From Bacillota bacterium (GTDB taxonomy: Bacteria; Bacillota; Limnochordia; Darwinibacteriales; Darwinibacteriaceae), in the NCBI GenBank assembly GCA_012840725.1, contig DURQ01000001.1, positions 1-54,217 of the forward strand: a DNA stretch of 54,217 nt. Direction: 5' to 3'. The notes under the pieces are model-generated. The model searched no databases and was not told the origin of the DNA. It worked only from the letters and a program-made list of their open reading frames with translations. Position 1 is the stretch's first letter. Each line of letters begins with the position of its first letter. Shown here one piece after another: positions 1-8,080 of this stretch. Made by a program: the position numbers and the translations under genes.

Positions 1-4
1 GGCC

Positions 5-352
5 ATGGAAAAGACGCTCCGCATGAGTCTGCTGTTTGACTTTTATGGCCCGCTCTTGACAGAACGCCAGCAGGATGTCTTTCAGATGTACTTCCATGAC
101 GATCTGTCCTTGGGTGAGATCGCAGAAGAGCTGGACGTCTCGCGCCAGGCGGTGTACGATCTGCTGCGGCGCGCGGGTTCAATCATGGAGGAGCTTGAGG
201 GGAAGCTGGGCCTGCTCAAAAAGGACCTAGAACGCCAGGGCATCTATAACCGAATTGGGCAGCTCGTCGGCGAGCTGCGCAGCCAGTGCGGAGATCTGCC
301 CCAGCTGCGGGCCATCGAAGAGCAGATCCAAAAAGCGCGAGGAGCGAGTTAG
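5..352 (+). CDS. ylxM: YlxM, SRP-associated helix-turn-helix protein
   Basis: Small (115 aa) protein of the YlxM/UPF0122 family, which accompanies the signal recognition particle GTPase in Firmicutes. The N-terminus (EKTLRMSLLFDFYGPLLTERQ) is family-typical, and residues about 20-60 form a sigma-70 region-4-like helix-turn-helix (LSLGEIAEELDVSRQAVYDLL). The C-terminal half is helical and charged. The ATG lies four bases from the window edge; known family members start at or one codon before this point, so the gene is probably complete. It ends 11 bases before ffh and is surely co-transcribed with it. Family knowledge links YlxM to Ffh function; a DNA-binding role for the HTH is not established. 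In Firmicutes ftsY is often just upstream, outside this window. Confidence 0.93.
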   Translation: MEKTLRMSLLFDFYGPLLTERQQDVFQMYFHDDLSLGEIAEELDVSRQAVYDLLRRAGSIMEELEGKLGLLKKDLERQGIYNRIGQLVGELRSQCGDLPQLRAIEEQIQKARGAS

Positions 353-363
353 GAGAGACCAGC

Positions 364-1701
364 ATGGCTTTTCAGAACTTATCGTCCCGCCTGCAGGATA
401 CCCTGCGCAAACTTAGGGGCAAGGGCCGCCTGAGCGAAAAGGATGTGGACCAGGCTCTGCGGGAGATCAGATTGGCCCTCCTGGAAGCGGACGTCAACTA
501 CAAGGTGGTGCGCGATTTCATCGGGCAGGTCAAGGAAAGGGCCACGGGCCATGAGGTGCTCAGCAGTCTGACCCCTGCTCAGCAGGTGATCCGCATTGTC
601 AACGAAGAACTCACCAAGCTCATGGGCGGCAGCCAGGCAAGGCTTACCCTTTCCAGCCAGCCGCCAAGCGTGATCATGATGGTCGGCCTGCAGGGCTCTG
701 GTAAGACCACCACGGCAGGCAAGCTCGCCAGGCTGCTCAAGAGCCAGGGTCACCGCCCGCTGCTCACCGCCTGTGACATCTACCGGCCGGCAGCTATCAA
801 ACAGCTCCAGGTATTAGGCGAACAGCTGGGCATTCCCGTGTTCACCATGGGTGAGCAGAACCCAGTGGATATTGCCAAGGCGGCCTTGGGCCACGCCCGT
901 AAGTTCGCCAACGATGTGGTGATCCTCGATACCGCCGGCAGGCTGCATGTGGATGAAGAGCTCATGCAGGAGCTGGTGGAGATCAAGGCAGCGGTCAATC
1001 CGGCGGAGATCCTCCTCGTGGTTGATGCCATGACTGGACAGGATGCGGTCAACGTAGCCCAGACATTTAATGAGCGTTTGGATGTGGGCGGTGTGGTCCT
1101 GACCAAGCTCGATGGCGATGCCCGGGGCGGAGCTGCCCTGTCGGTCAAAGCTGTGACCGGCAAGCCCATCAAGTTCATCGGGGTGAGTGAGAAAATGGAC
1201 GGGTTGGAACCATTCCATCCCGACCGCATGGCCTCACGCATCCTGGGCATGGGCGATCTGCTCACCCTGATCGAGAAAGCAGCCCAGGCTGTTGATCAGG
1301 AAAAAGCTGAGCAGATGGCCGCAAAGCTGAAAGAGGCCGAGTTCACACTCGAGGATTTCCTGGATCAGATCGGGCAGATGAAGGATATGGGGCCCATCGA
1401 TCAGCTGATCGGCATGATACCGGGCCTCGGTGGTGCCAAACAGCTCCAAGGTCTGGAAGTCGATGAGACGCACTTGAAGAAGATTGAGGCGATCATCAAG
1501 TCCATGACCCCGGAAGAGCGGCGCAAACCGGAGATCATCGATGGTTCCCGGCGCCGCAGGATTGCCCGGGGTTCTGGCACGAAGGTGCAGGATGTCAACC
1601 GCCTGCTGAAGCAGTTCAGCCAGACCAGGCAGATGCTCAAGCAGTTCTCGGGTTCAGGCAAAGGGCGCAAAAAAAGGGGGCTTTTCTCCCTGTTCCAATA
1701 G
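364..1701 (+). CDS. ffh: Signal recognition particle GTPase Ffh
   Basis: GTPase subunit of the bacterial SRP; with 4.5S/6S RNA it binds signal sequences emerging from the ribosome and docks with FtsY at the membrane. 445 aa, normal length. Order: helical N domain (about 1-85); G domain with P-loop GLQGSGKTT (108-116), DTAGR (189-193) and TKLDGD (247-252); methionine-rich M domain (about 300-445) with the RNA-binding SRRRRIARGSG (395-405). The frame is open 26 codons upstream, but ATG 364 is chosen because MAFQNLSSRL is the conserved N-terminus and GGAG sits 8 bases before it. It lies between ylxM and rpsP, the standard Firmicutes order. Confidence 0.98.
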   Translation: MAFQNLSSRLQDTLRKLRGKGRLSEKDVDQALREIRLALLEADVNYKVVRDFIGQVKERATGHEVLSSLTPAQQVIRIVNEELTKLMGGSQARLTLSSQPPSVIMMVGLQGSGKTTTAGKLARLLKSQGHRPLLTACDIYRPAAIKQLQVLGEQLGIPVFTMGEQNPVDIAKAALGHARKFANDVVILDTAGRLHVDEELMQELVEIKAAVNPAEILLVVDAMTGQDAVNVAQTFNERLDVGGVVLTKLDGDARGGAALSVKAVTGKPIKFIGVSEKMDGLEPFHPDRMASRILGMGDLLTLIEKAAQAVDQEKAEQMAAKLKEAEFTLEDFLDQIGQMKDMGPIDQLIGMIPGLGGAKQLQGLEVDETHLKKIEAIIKSMTPEERRKPEIIDGSRRRRIARGSGTKVQDVNRLLKQFSQTRQMLKQFSGSGKGRKKRGLFSLFQ

Positions 1702-1735
1702 ATAGATGCAGCATCCTAGGTGGGAGGTGATGTAC

Positions 1736-2008
1736 ATGGCAGTGAGAATTCGTCTGAAGAGGATGGGCGCAAAGAAGAGGCCGTTCTACCGTTTGGTGGT
1801 GGCTGATGCGCGGGCCGCTCGGGATGGAGCTTTCATCGAGAGCATAGGCTACTACAATCCGATCGCTGATCCTGCAGAGATCGAGATTGACGAAGAAAAA
1901 GCCCTAGATTGGCTGAAAAAGGGCGCCCGACCATCCGATACCGCAAAGTCGCTCTTGCAGCGCGCGGGAGTCATGGATAAGTTTGCCGCGTCCCGTAAGG
2001 AAGGGTAG
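1736..2008 (+). CDS. rpsP: 30S ribosomal protein S16
   Basis: Small-subunit protein S16, an early-assembly protein of the 30S body. 90 aa with the conserved N-terminus [20 protein letters not shown] and the central ESIGYYNP block. ATG 1736 is preferred to an earlier in-frame ATG at 1706 because of the strong GGGAGGTGA Shine-Dalgarno at 1722-1730 and family alignment. It is followed after 9 bases by khpA in a translation operon. Confidence 0.98.
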   Translation: MAVRIRLKRMGAKKRPFYRLVVADARAARDGAFIESIGYYNPIADPAEIEIDEEKALDWLKKGARPSDTAKSLLQRAGVMDKFAASRKEG

Positions 2009-2017
2009 GAGGTCAGT

Positions 2018-2257
2018 GTGAAGAACTTAGTTGAATTCATAGGCAAGTCTCTGGCCAGCCATCCGGAAGAGGTAACGGTTGACGTCCAAGAAAGAGGGCG
2101 TGAACTGGTCTACACCCTGTATGTGGCACCTGACGATATGGGACGGCTGATCGGCAAAGGCGGGCGTATCGCCAATGCGATCCGCACTGTTGTAAAGGCT
2201 TCCGCCATCAAGTCAGGGGTTCAGGTCCATGTGGAAATCGAAGAAAGAGAAGCCTAA
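2018..2257 (+). CDS. khpA: KH-domain RNA-binding protein KhpA (YlqC)
   Basis: 79-aa single KH-domain protein of the YlqC/KhpA family, a small RNA-binding protein that in several Firmicutes pairs with KhpB (Jag/EloR). The KH GxxG loop reads GKGG (46-49) within GRLIGKGGRIANAIR. The start is GTG 2018 with AGGAGG at 2007-2012. Its 3' end overlaps rimM by 29 bases. The rpsP-khpA-rimM order is conserved, but B. subtilis has an extra gene (ylqD) here that this window lacks. Confidence 0.93.
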   Translation: MKNLVEFIGKSLASHPEEVTVDVQERGRELVYTLYVAPDDMGRLIGKGGRIANAIRTVVKASAIKSGVQVHVEIEEREA

Positions 2258-2780
2258 CTGGATCGTCGTGGGGGAAGTGATCTGCCCCTGGGGCAACCGG
2301 GGCGAGATCAAGATCATTCCCCATACGGATTTTCCAGAACGCTTCCAGCAGATGGAGGCAGTGCGCCTCTTCAAAAAGGACGCTGAAGAGCCCGTTGGCC
2401 TCTTTCCCTTGGAGTCATGCCGTGAGCACAAGGACGGGTTGCTCCTCAAGCTGAGCCACGTGGACAGCATCGATGAGGCTGAGAAGCTGCGCGGCATGCT
2501 GATCAAAGTCAGCGTTGATGAACTGATGCCGCTGCCGCCAGGCCGCTACTACATCTTCCAGATCATCGGCCTGGAGTGCCAGACGGTGACCGGGCAGCGA
2601 CTTGGGCTGGTGACCGAGGTCCTGCAGACCGGCGCCAATGATGTCTATGTTGTCAAGACCTACCCGGGAGTGAGCAGGCAGAAAGAGATCTTGATTCCTG
2701 TTATCCCTGACGTGGTGAAGGACATCCGTCCTGAGGAAGGCGTCTTGATCGTCCATCTTTTGGACGGCCTGCTCGACTGA
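2229..2780 (+). CDS. rimM: 16S rRNA processing protein RimM
   Basis: Assembly factor for the 30S head that binds S19 and helps 16S rRNA maturation. 183 aa: an N-terminal RimM beta-barrel (about 12-95, starting IVVGEVICPWGNRGEIK) and a C-terminal PRC barrel (about 104-180, GRYYIFQIIGLE). ATG 2229 lies inside khpA and has only a weak AGGTC upstream; a start a few codons later at a non-ATG codon is possible, since the family usually begins close to the IVVG motif. It sits between khpA and trmD, as usual. Confidence 0.94.
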   Translation: MWKSKKEKPNWIVVGEVICPWGNRGEIKIIPHTDFPERFQQMEAVRLFKKDAEEPVGLFPLESCREHKDGLLLKLSHVDSIDEAEKLRGMLIKVSVDELMPLPPGRYYIFQIIGLECQTVTGQRLGLVTEVLQTGANDVYVVKTYPGVSRQKEILIPVIPDVVKDIRPEEGVLIVHLLDGLLD

Positions 2781-2796
2781 GTTGGGGGGTGAGTTC

Positions 2797-3570
2797 GTGC
2801 GCTTTGACGTCCTCACCTTGTTCCCGGAGATGTTCACTGGGCCTTTGGGCGCCAGCATCATCGGGAAAGCCAGAGAGCGGGGGCTGCTCTCAGTGGAGAT
2901 CTGGAACATCCGGGATTACGCCCTAGATAAGCACCGAACAGTCGACGACACTCCCTATGGTGGTGGAGCCGGCATGGTTCTGAGGCCGGATGTTCTGGTC
3001 AGGGCCATCGAAGCGGTGCGGGGCGACAGTGATGCCCCCGTTGTCTATCTGACCCCGCAGGGACGGTTGTTCAGCCAGGAAATCGCCGCCGAGCTTGCTC
3101 AGCTGCCCCGCCTGATCTTGGTCGCCGGGCACTACGAGGAGATCGATGAGCGCGTGCGCCAGCACTGGGTGGACTGGGAACTGTCGATCGGGGACTATGT
3201 CCTGACCGGCGGAGAGCTGCCAGCCATGGTGGTGATCGATGCGGTGGCCAGGCTTCTGCCTGGGGTGTTGGGAACCGAGAGCTCGCTTCAGGACGAGTCG
3301 TTCCAGGACGGACTGCTGGACTACCCGCAGTATACGCGGCCGGCCAGTTTCCGGAACCTTCAAGTGCCTGAAGTGTTGCTCAGCGGACACCACGAACAGA
3401 TCCGCCGCTTTCGCTTGAAAGAATCACTGCGGCGCACTCTGCTGCGGCGTCCAGATCTGCTGCAGACGAGAGCGCTGTCCGCAGAGGAAAGCAAAATCCT
3501 AACAGAATTGATAGAGGAACATTCCTGCGAAGGGAGGGTAAATGGCAGTGGACCTTATCAAGACGATTGA
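2797..3570 (+). CDS. trmD: tRNA (guanine-N1)-methyltransferase TrmD
   Basis: SPOUT-class methyltransferase making m1G37 in tRNAs, which prevents +1 frameshifting; acts as a dimer with S-adenosylmethionine bound in a trefoil knot. 257 aa. Visible motifs: N-terminal [20 protein letters not shown] (54-60), YLTPQGR (84-90), [10 protein letters not shown] (111-120), the knot segment [13 protein letters not shown] (130-142) and [11 protein letters not shown] 2797 is preferred to TTG 2782 because it gives the family N-terminus and has GGGGGTGAG upstream. The last 29 bases overlap rplS, so rplS reads through the end of trmD. Confidence 0.97.
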   Translation: MRFDVLTLFPEMFTGPLGASIIGKARERGLLSVEIWNIRDYALDKHRTVDDTPYGGGAGMVLRPDVLVRAIEAVRGDSDAPVVYLTPQGRLFSQEIAAELAQLPRLILVAGHYEEIDERVRQHWVDWELSIGDYVLTGGELPAMVVIDAVARLLPGVLGTESSLQDESFQDGLLDYPQYTRPASFRNLQVPEVLLSGHHEQIRRFRLKESLRRTLLRRPDLLQTRALSAEESKILTELIEEHSCEGRVNGSGPYQDD

Positions 3571-3892
3571 GCAAGAGCAGATGAGAACCGATCATCCTGA
3601 GTTCGGCCCTGGTGACACCGTGCGGGTACACGTTAAGGTGGTTGAGGGCAACAACGAAAGGATCCAGGTTTTTGAGGGTGTTGTGATCAGGAAGCGAGGC
3701 GGGGGCCTGAGCGAGACTTTCACTGTGCGCAAGGTCTCCCAAGGTGTTGGTGTGGAAAGGACATTCCCGCTCCATTCGCCTCGTATTGAGAAGATCGAAG
3801 TGGTTCGCCACGGCCGAGTACGCCGGGCACGTCTGTATTATCTGAGAGAGCGTTCCGGAAAGGCGGCTCGCATCAAGGAGCTCCGCCGCTAG
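3542..3892 (+). CDS. rplS: 50S ribosomal protein L19
   Basis: Large-subunit protein L19 at the 30S-50S interface. 116 aa with the typical blocks [19 protein letters not shown] and [12 protein letters not shown] and the basic tail [16 protein letters not shown] 3542 follows GAAGGGAGGG and lies within the 3' end of trmD. It closes the ylxM-rplS operon; an intrinsic terminator follows at 3911. Confidence 0.98.
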   Translation: MAVDLIKTIEQEQMRTDHPEFGPGDTVRVHVKVVEGNNERIQVFEGVVIRKRGGGLSETFTVRKVSQGVGVERTFPLHSPRIEKIEVVRHGRVRRARLYYLRERSGKAARIKELRR

Positions 3893-3910
3893 TTGAGGGA
3901 ACCTATCCCA

Positions 3911-3940
3911 AGGGGAGTGGGGATGACACTCCTCTTTTCT
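3911..3940 (+). terminator. Rho-independent terminator after rplS
   Basis: Nine-base stem, 3911-3919 paired with 3927-3935 (one G-U pair), with a 7-base loop, followed by TTTCT. It lies 18 bases after the rplS stop and before lepB, so it probably ends or attenuates the ribosomal/SRP operon. Confidence 0.8.
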
Positions 3941-3973
3941 AATCTGCCGACAGGGAAGGTGGGAGGCACGGAC

Positions 3974-4537
3974 ATGGCGAAATCACAGATACGGGAATAT
4001 GCGGAAGCACTGCTGATCTCAGTTGTGCTGGCAGCCGTCATCATCGTCTTCATCGCCCAGTCCTTTCTGGTAGAAGGCAGTTCCATGGAGCCATCCTTCC
4101 ACGATGGTCAGCGCCTTATGGTGGAGAAGGTGAGCTACCGCTTCACTGAGCCCAATCGGGGTGACGTGGTCGTGTTCCGCTACCCCGGTGATCCCCGCCG
4201 CAAGTTCATCAAACGCATCATCGGCCTGCCGGGCGATGAGATCACCATCAAGAACGGCTATCTGCACATCAACGGCCAGCGCATCGAAGAGAACTACATC
4301 AACGGGCCCACCTATGGAACGTACAGCGCCCCCACATTTGGGCCTGTTCTCGTACCCGAGGGCCATTACTTCGTCTTGGGTGACAACCGGCGGAACAGCG
4401 ATGACAGCCGTTACCCTGATGTGGGGTTTGTGCCCCGCAGGTACCTGGTTGGCCGGGCTATGTTCGTCTACTGGCCGCTGAACCAGATCAGCTGGATCAG
4501 CAGACCGCCGGCACTGGAAAGGATCGGCACCAAGTAA
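3974..4537 (+). CDS. lepB: Signal peptidase I
   Basis: Membrane serine protease that removes signal peptides from exported proteins. 187 aa, the short Gram-positive type: one N-terminal membrane helix (about 11-31), then the catalytic Ser37 in GSSMEPS and Lys80 in KFIKRIIGLPGD, and GDNRRNSDDSR near the C-terminus. The frame is open upstream, but ATG 3974 has GGGAGG nearby and gives the usual short cytoplasmic tail. The stop overlaps the rbgA start by one base. lepB next to rplS and rbgA is common in clostridia. Confidence 0.96.
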   Translation: MAKSQIREYAEALLISVVLAAVIIVFIAQSFLVEGSSMEPSFHDGQRLMVEKVSYRFTEPNRGDVVVFRYPGDPRRKFIKRIIGLPGDEITIKNGYLHINGQRIEENYINGPTYGTYSAPTFGPVLVPEGHYFVLGDNRRNSDDSRYPDVGFVPRRYLVGRAMFVYWPLNQISWISRPPALERIGTK

Positions 4538-5370
4538 TGACCATTCAGTGGTACCCGGGGCACATGACCAAGGCCAAGCGCATGATCGAAGAAGCGCTGA
4601 AGTTGGTGGATGGCGTTTTGGAAGTGGTAGACGCCAGGGTTCCCCAGAGCAGCCGCAACCCAAACCTGCAGGATCTGACGGCTAAGCCGCGCCTCATCGT
4701 CCTGAGCAAGGTCGATCTGGCCGACCCGGCGAAGACCGAAGAGTGGCTTGGTTACTGGCGGTCTCAAGGTGAGAAAGCGGTCGGCGTGAACCTGCTGCAG
4801 GGCCAGGGCGTAAGCAGGCTTCGCAGCTTGGTGGCCCGTACCTTTGCCGGAACCAAACGCTTGCCGCGGTTGATGGTGGTAGGGATTCCCAATGTGGGGA
4901 AATCTGCGCTGATCAACGCTCTGACCCGACGGCGGGCAGCACAGGTCGGGGCGCGGCCGGGGATAACCAGAGGCAAGCAGTGGCTCTCGGGCGAGGGCAT
5001 GCTGCTCTTGGACAGCCCGGGGATCCTCTGGCCCAAGTTTGAGGACCAAGAGGTAGCCAAGCGCCTGGCAGCGGTGGGTTCTATCCGCGACGAGGTGCTC
5101 GATCAAACCGGGCTGGCCAGCTGGCTCCTGGAGTGGCTCAGCGAGTATTATCCTCAGAGACTCTCGGAACGCTACGGCCGCTTAGGCCTGGGGAACGCCC
5201 TGGAGGAGATCGGCCGGCGCCGGGGGTGTCTGCTTTCAGGCGGAAAAGTGGACCTGAACCAGGCGGCGGCTCTTGTGCTGAAAGACTTCCGCACTGGGAA
5301 GCTGGGCGCGGTCACCCTTGACCTAAGTCCAAGTGAGGTGCAGGGATGCAGCGAATCGAAGAACACCTGA
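4537..5370 (+). CDS. rbgA: Ribosome biogenesis GTPase RbgA (YlqF)
   Basis: Circularly permuted GTPase needed for late 50S assembly. 277 aa; motifs come in permuted order: G4 SKVD (57-60), G1 GIPNVGKS (116-123), G2 Thr near 144, G3 DSPG (159-162). The N-terminal IQWYPGHMTKAKR is the RbgA signature, and a helical C-terminal domain follows. The ATG shares one base with the lepB stop. The 3' end overlaps rnhB by 25 bases. The rplS-rbgA-rnhB order matches B. subtilis. Confidence 0.96.
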   Translation: MTIQWYPGHMTKAKRMIEEALKLVDGVLEVVDARVPQSSRNPNLQDLTAKPRLIVLSKVDLADPAKTEEWLGYWRSQGEKAVGVNLLQGQGVSRLRSLVARTFAGTKRLPRLMVVGIPNVGKSALINALTRRRAAQVGARPGITRGKQWLSGEGMLLLDSPGILWPKFEDQEVAKRLAAVGSIRDEVLDQTGLASWLLEWLSEYYPQRLSERYGRLGLGNALEEIGRRRGCLLSGGKVDLNQAAALVLKDFRTGKLGAVTLDLSPSEVQGCSESKNT

Positions 5371-5936
5371 GAGGACAGGGGTTTCAGAGGATCGTGGGTA
5401 TCGACGAAGCTGGGCGAGGCCCCCTGGCGGGCCCGGTTGTGGCGGCCGCAGTGCAGATTTTACCAGCTAGGTTTGGGTCAGAGATACGCGACTCGAAGGC
5501 TCTGTCCCCTAGAAAACGAGAGCTAGCCTACGAAGAAATATTGAGGACCTGCTTGGTGGGGGTCGGACAGGCCAGCCCGGCCGAGATTGATGAGCTGAAC
5601 ATCCTCCAGGCCACCTTCTTGGCCATGCGCCGCGCCATCGAGGCGCTTCCTGTTGAGCCAGACTTCTGTCTGGTGGACGGATCTCTGCCTATCCCGGGCC
5701 TTTCCGTCCCCCAGAGAGCTGTCGTCAAGGGAGATCAGCTGTGCCTGTCGATCGCTGCGGCCAGCATTGTGGCCAAAGTGGAGCGGGACCGCATCATGGA
5801 CCGTTTCCACGAGCTCTATCCAGCGTACAACTTCGGGAAGAACAAGGGCTATCCCACGCGCGAACACCGGGCTGCCATCCAACAAGCAGGACTCTGCCCG
5901 CTGCACCGCAGGTCCTTTAGGTGTGCTGGCCTGTGA
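5346..5936 (+). CDS. rnhB: Ribonuclease HII
   Basis: Cleaves RNA in RNA-DNA hybrids, including single ribonucleotides misinserted in DNA. 196 aa. The catalytic acidic residues are visible in GIDEAGRGPLAGP (Asp20, Glu21), the LVDG motif in the middle, and the D of VERDRIM; the C-terminal KNKGYPTREH is also conserved. The start overlaps the rbgA 3' end; AGGTG lies just upstream. The stop overlaps the yraN start as GTGA. Confidence 0.96.
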   Translation: MQRIEEHLRGQGFQRIVGIDEAGRGPLAGPVVAAAVQILPARFGSEIRDSKALSPRKRELAYEEILRTCLVGVGQASPAEIDELNILQATFLAMRRAIEALPVEPDFCLVDGSLPIPGLSVPQRAVVKGDQLCLSIAAASIVAKVERDRIMDRFHELYPAYNFGKNKGYPTREHRAAIQQAGLCPLHRRSFRCAGL

Positions 5937-6274
5937 CCAGGGGAAGGCACTGGGAAGCCATGGCCCGCGAATTCCTGCTCACGCAGGGGCTTCGTTTTGT
6001 GGCAGCCAACTTCGCCCGGCGTTTCGGAGAGATCGACTTGATCATGCTCGATGGGGCAACACTAGTGTTTGTGGAAGTTAAGTACCGCAGTTCTGACCGC
6101 TTTGGCAGCAGCGTGGAGCAGGTGACGCCGGCGAAAACCCGCAAGATCAAGCTGGCGGCGAAGGCGTACCTTCAGATCTGTCCCCATGAAGTGGAAGCGG
6201 TGCGTTTTGACGTCGTTGGCATCAGTCCAGAGGGAACGGGTTACAGATTCCATTGGGTGAAGGGAGCTTTTTAA
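5933..6274 (+). CDS. yraN: YraN/UPF0102 family nuclease-fold protein
   Basis: 113-aa member of UPF0102, a family with a restriction-endonuclease-like fold whose function is unsettled. The fold's acidic core is seen as FGEIDLI (31-37) and VFVEVKYR (46-52). GTG 5933 is chosen because it overlaps the rnhB stop as GTGA and places the GxxxEAMA helix at the family position; GTG 5921 is an alternative. Its place after rnhB is the same as that of ylqH/yraN relatives in other Firmicutes. Confidence 0.9.
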   Translation: MTRGRHWEAMAREFLLTQGLRFVAANFARRFGEIDLIMLDGATLVFVEVKYRSSDRFGSSVEQVTPAKTRKIKLAAKAYLQICPHEVEAVRFDVVGISPEGTGYRFHWVKGAF

Positions 6275-7434
6275 TGAGATCCTGGTATAAAGCACTTATC
6301 TCCTGCCTTGTTCTTTCGCTTATCCTACCGGCAGCAGCCCTTGCTCAGCAGGCGTCCGCTCCAGAGATCAGCGCTCAAGCCGCTGTGCTCCTTGACTTCC
6401 AGTCCGGACAGATCCTGTATTCCAAGGACGGGCAAAAGGCCCACGTTCCCGCGAGTCTGGTGAAGATCATGACTATGTACGTGGCCCTCGATCAGGTTAA
6501 GGCGGGCCGGGTGAGCCTGAGCGACACTGTGGTGGTCAGCGAGAAAGCCTGGAGCATGATCGGCTCGCGGATGTTCCTGGAACCAAACGAGGTCGTCACT
6601 GTCGAACAGCTGCTCACAGGAATCGCGGTCGTTTCGGGCAACGACGCTTGTGTCGCCTTGGCGGAGGGAATCGCCGGGAGCGAAGCGGCCTATGTGCAGC
6701 TGATGAACGCCAAGGCAGAGGCTTTGGGATTGCCCATGCGCTTTGTTGATGTGCACGGGCTGTCTGACCAGAACTCGGTTACTGCGGAAGCGGTGGCTCG
6801 GTTGGCGCGCGCCTATCTGATTGATCACCCGGAGGCAATCCGTTTTCACCAACAGGTATCCTTTTCTTACCAGCCGCGGTCGGCCAAGACCCCGATTGTC
6901 CAGTACAACCGCAACGGTCTGCTGCGCAGCTATGAGGGGGCCGATGGCCTAAAGACCGGTCAGCTCGAGGCTGCCGGTTACAACCTGGTGGCTACTGCGG
7001 TGCAGAACAACAGGCGTTTGATCGCTGTGATCCTGGGTTCCGACAGCGAAACGAAGCGGGAACAGGAAGCAGCTGCGCTGCTTAACTACGGCTATCGCGG
7101 TTACGATCTGGTCAATCTGGCCCCTCTACTCGAAGGCAAGACCGCTCGTGTGTTCAAGGGCAAACAGTCTCAGGTCGGCCTGATGGTAGAGGAACCAGTG
7201 ATCAGTGTACCCAAAGGAGTGGGAGCGACCATGAGCGTCGCCATCCAGACCAAGGATCTGGAGGCACCGGTGCAGAAAGGCACTGAAGTCGGGGTGCTGA
7301 GCATCTACCTCCAGGAGCAGCTGGTCAAACAGGTGCCGCTGCTCGCTGGCGAGGACGTGGCGAGGGGAAACCTGTTTAAGGTCCTTTGGGACAACGTTTC
7401 CTGGTTCCTGCGCAACCTAATCCGCAGGCGCTGA
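6274..7434 (+). CDS. D-alanyl-D-alanine carboxypeptidase (DacF/PBP5 type)
   Basis: Exported serine DD-carboxypeptidase that trims peptidoglycan stem peptides. 386 aa. A signal peptide (about 1-25, ending AALA) is followed by the peptidase S11 domain with SxxK at Ser61-Lys64, SGN (121-123) and KTG (227-229), then the PBP5 C-terminal beta domain (about 290-365) and a basic amphipathic C-terminal helix (WFLRNLIRRR) that would anchor it to the membrane. ATG 6274 overlaps the yraN TAA stop; GAAGGGAG precedes it. Which of the Dac paralogues (dacA/B/F) it corresponds to cannot be decided here. Confidence 0.95.
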   Translation: MRSWYKALISCLVLSLILPAAALAQQASAPEISAQAAVLLDFQSGQILYSKDGQKAHVPASLVKIMTMYVALDQVKAGRVSLSDTVVVSEKAWSMIGSRMFLEPNEVVTVEQLLTGIAVVSGNDACVALAEGIAGSEAAYVQLMNAKAEALGLPMRFVDVHGLSDQNSVTAEAVARLARAYLIDHPEAIRFHQQVSFSYQPRSAKTPIVQYNRNGLLRSYEGADGLKTGQLEAAGYNLVATAVQNNRRLIAVILGSDSETKREQEAAALLNYGYRGYDLVNLAPLLEGKTARVFKGKQSQVGLMVEEPVISVPKGVGATMSVAIQTKDLEAPVQKGTEVGVLSIYLQEQLVKQVPLLAGEDVARGNLFKVLWDNVSWFLRNLIRRR

Positions 7435-7436
7435 TT

Positions 7437-7490
7437 CCCCGGTCGTTTCTGGATGTACAGAGAGACTCGCTCGACCGGGGTCTCTTTTTT
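7437..7490 (+). terminator. Rho-independent terminator after the carboxypeptidase gene
   Basis: Perfect nine-base stem CCCCGGTCG (7437-7445) / CGACCGGGG (7472-7480), a 26-base loop and a TCTCTTTTTT tract. It begins 2 bases after the stop and ends the lepB-dac transcript. Confidence 0.87.
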
Positions 7491-7517
7491 GTGTGATGAT
7501 AATTTCAAGTACACAAG

Positions 7518-7533
7518 GAAAAGGCGCCTTTTC
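7518..7533. promoter_or_regulatory. 16-bp perfect palindrome upstream of the Lrp pair
   Basis: GAAAAGGCGCCTTTTC is fully self-complementary and lies 55 bases before the first Lrp/AsnC gene, in an A/T-rich gap. Lrp-type regulators bind palindromic sites and commonly autoregulate, so this is a candidate operator. No convincing -35/-10 pair could be placed around it, so the regulatory role is inference. Confidence 0.5.
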
Positions 7534-7588
7534 GTAGAAAATGGGATACGAAATGATGGAATAAGTAAGGACAGAAAGGGTGAGGACA

Positions 7589-8080
7589 ATGCAGCCGTTT
7601 ACTCTTGATGACCTGGATAAAAAGATACTGGCTTACCTGCAGGAAGACGGCCGGATGACCTTTGTCACCTTGGCTTCCCACCTGGGCGTATCAGAAGGCA
7701 CTATCCGCAAGCGGGTCAAGCGTCTGGAGGACGCCGGTGTGCTTCGGACCATGGGAGTGACCGATCCTCTGAAGATGGGGCTCGACACGGTGGCCTTTAT
7801 CTGGTTCAAGGTGGACCGCCTGCATCTCGATGGCGTCATAGCTGCCCTGACCGAGCTTGAAGAGGTCCGTTACCTCGTGGTGACCACGGGCGGATATGAC
7901 CTAGTAGCCATGGTGGTGCTGCCCAACCGCACGCAGCTCGTCCAGCTGCTCAACGACAAGCTCTCTCAAATCGAAGGGATAATCAGCACCGAGACTTCCA
8001 TAGTGCTACAGATCCACAAGCAGATCCATGAGTGGGCGCCGTTTAAGGATTACGTAGAAACGGAGGCATCGCACGGATGA
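7589..8080 (+). CDS. Lrp/AsnC family transcriptional regulator (first of pair)
   Basis: 163 aa. N-terminal winged HTH (about 8-55: LDKKILAYLQEDGRM, VSEGTIRKRVKRLEDAGVL) and a C-terminal RAM/AsnC ligand-binding domain (about 70-150) with the family's GYDLVAMV and GIISTETSIVL strands. ATG 7589 is preferred to GTG 7580 because of the GGGTGAGG Shine-Dalgarno. It overlaps the second regulator as ATGA, so the two are translated together and may form a hetero-oligomer. No biosynthetic or transport target gene is adjacent, so the effector is unknown. Siroheme decarboxylases (AhbA/AhbB) are a related tandem family but lack this RAM pattern. Confidence 0.92.
   Translation: MQPFTLDDLDKKILAYLQEDGRMTFVTLASHLGVSEGTIRKRVKRLEDAGVLRTMGVTDPLKMGLDTVAFIWFKVDRLHLDGVIAALTELEEVRYLVVTTGGYDLVAMVVLPNRTQLVQLLNDKLSQIEGIISTETSIVLQIHKQIHEWAPFKDYVETEASHG

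Noticed and set aside
1-364. SRP RNA or tRNA genes next to ffh
   Set aside because: No stretch outside coding sequence is long enough, and no cloverleaf or SRP Alu/S-domain pattern was seen anywhere in the window.
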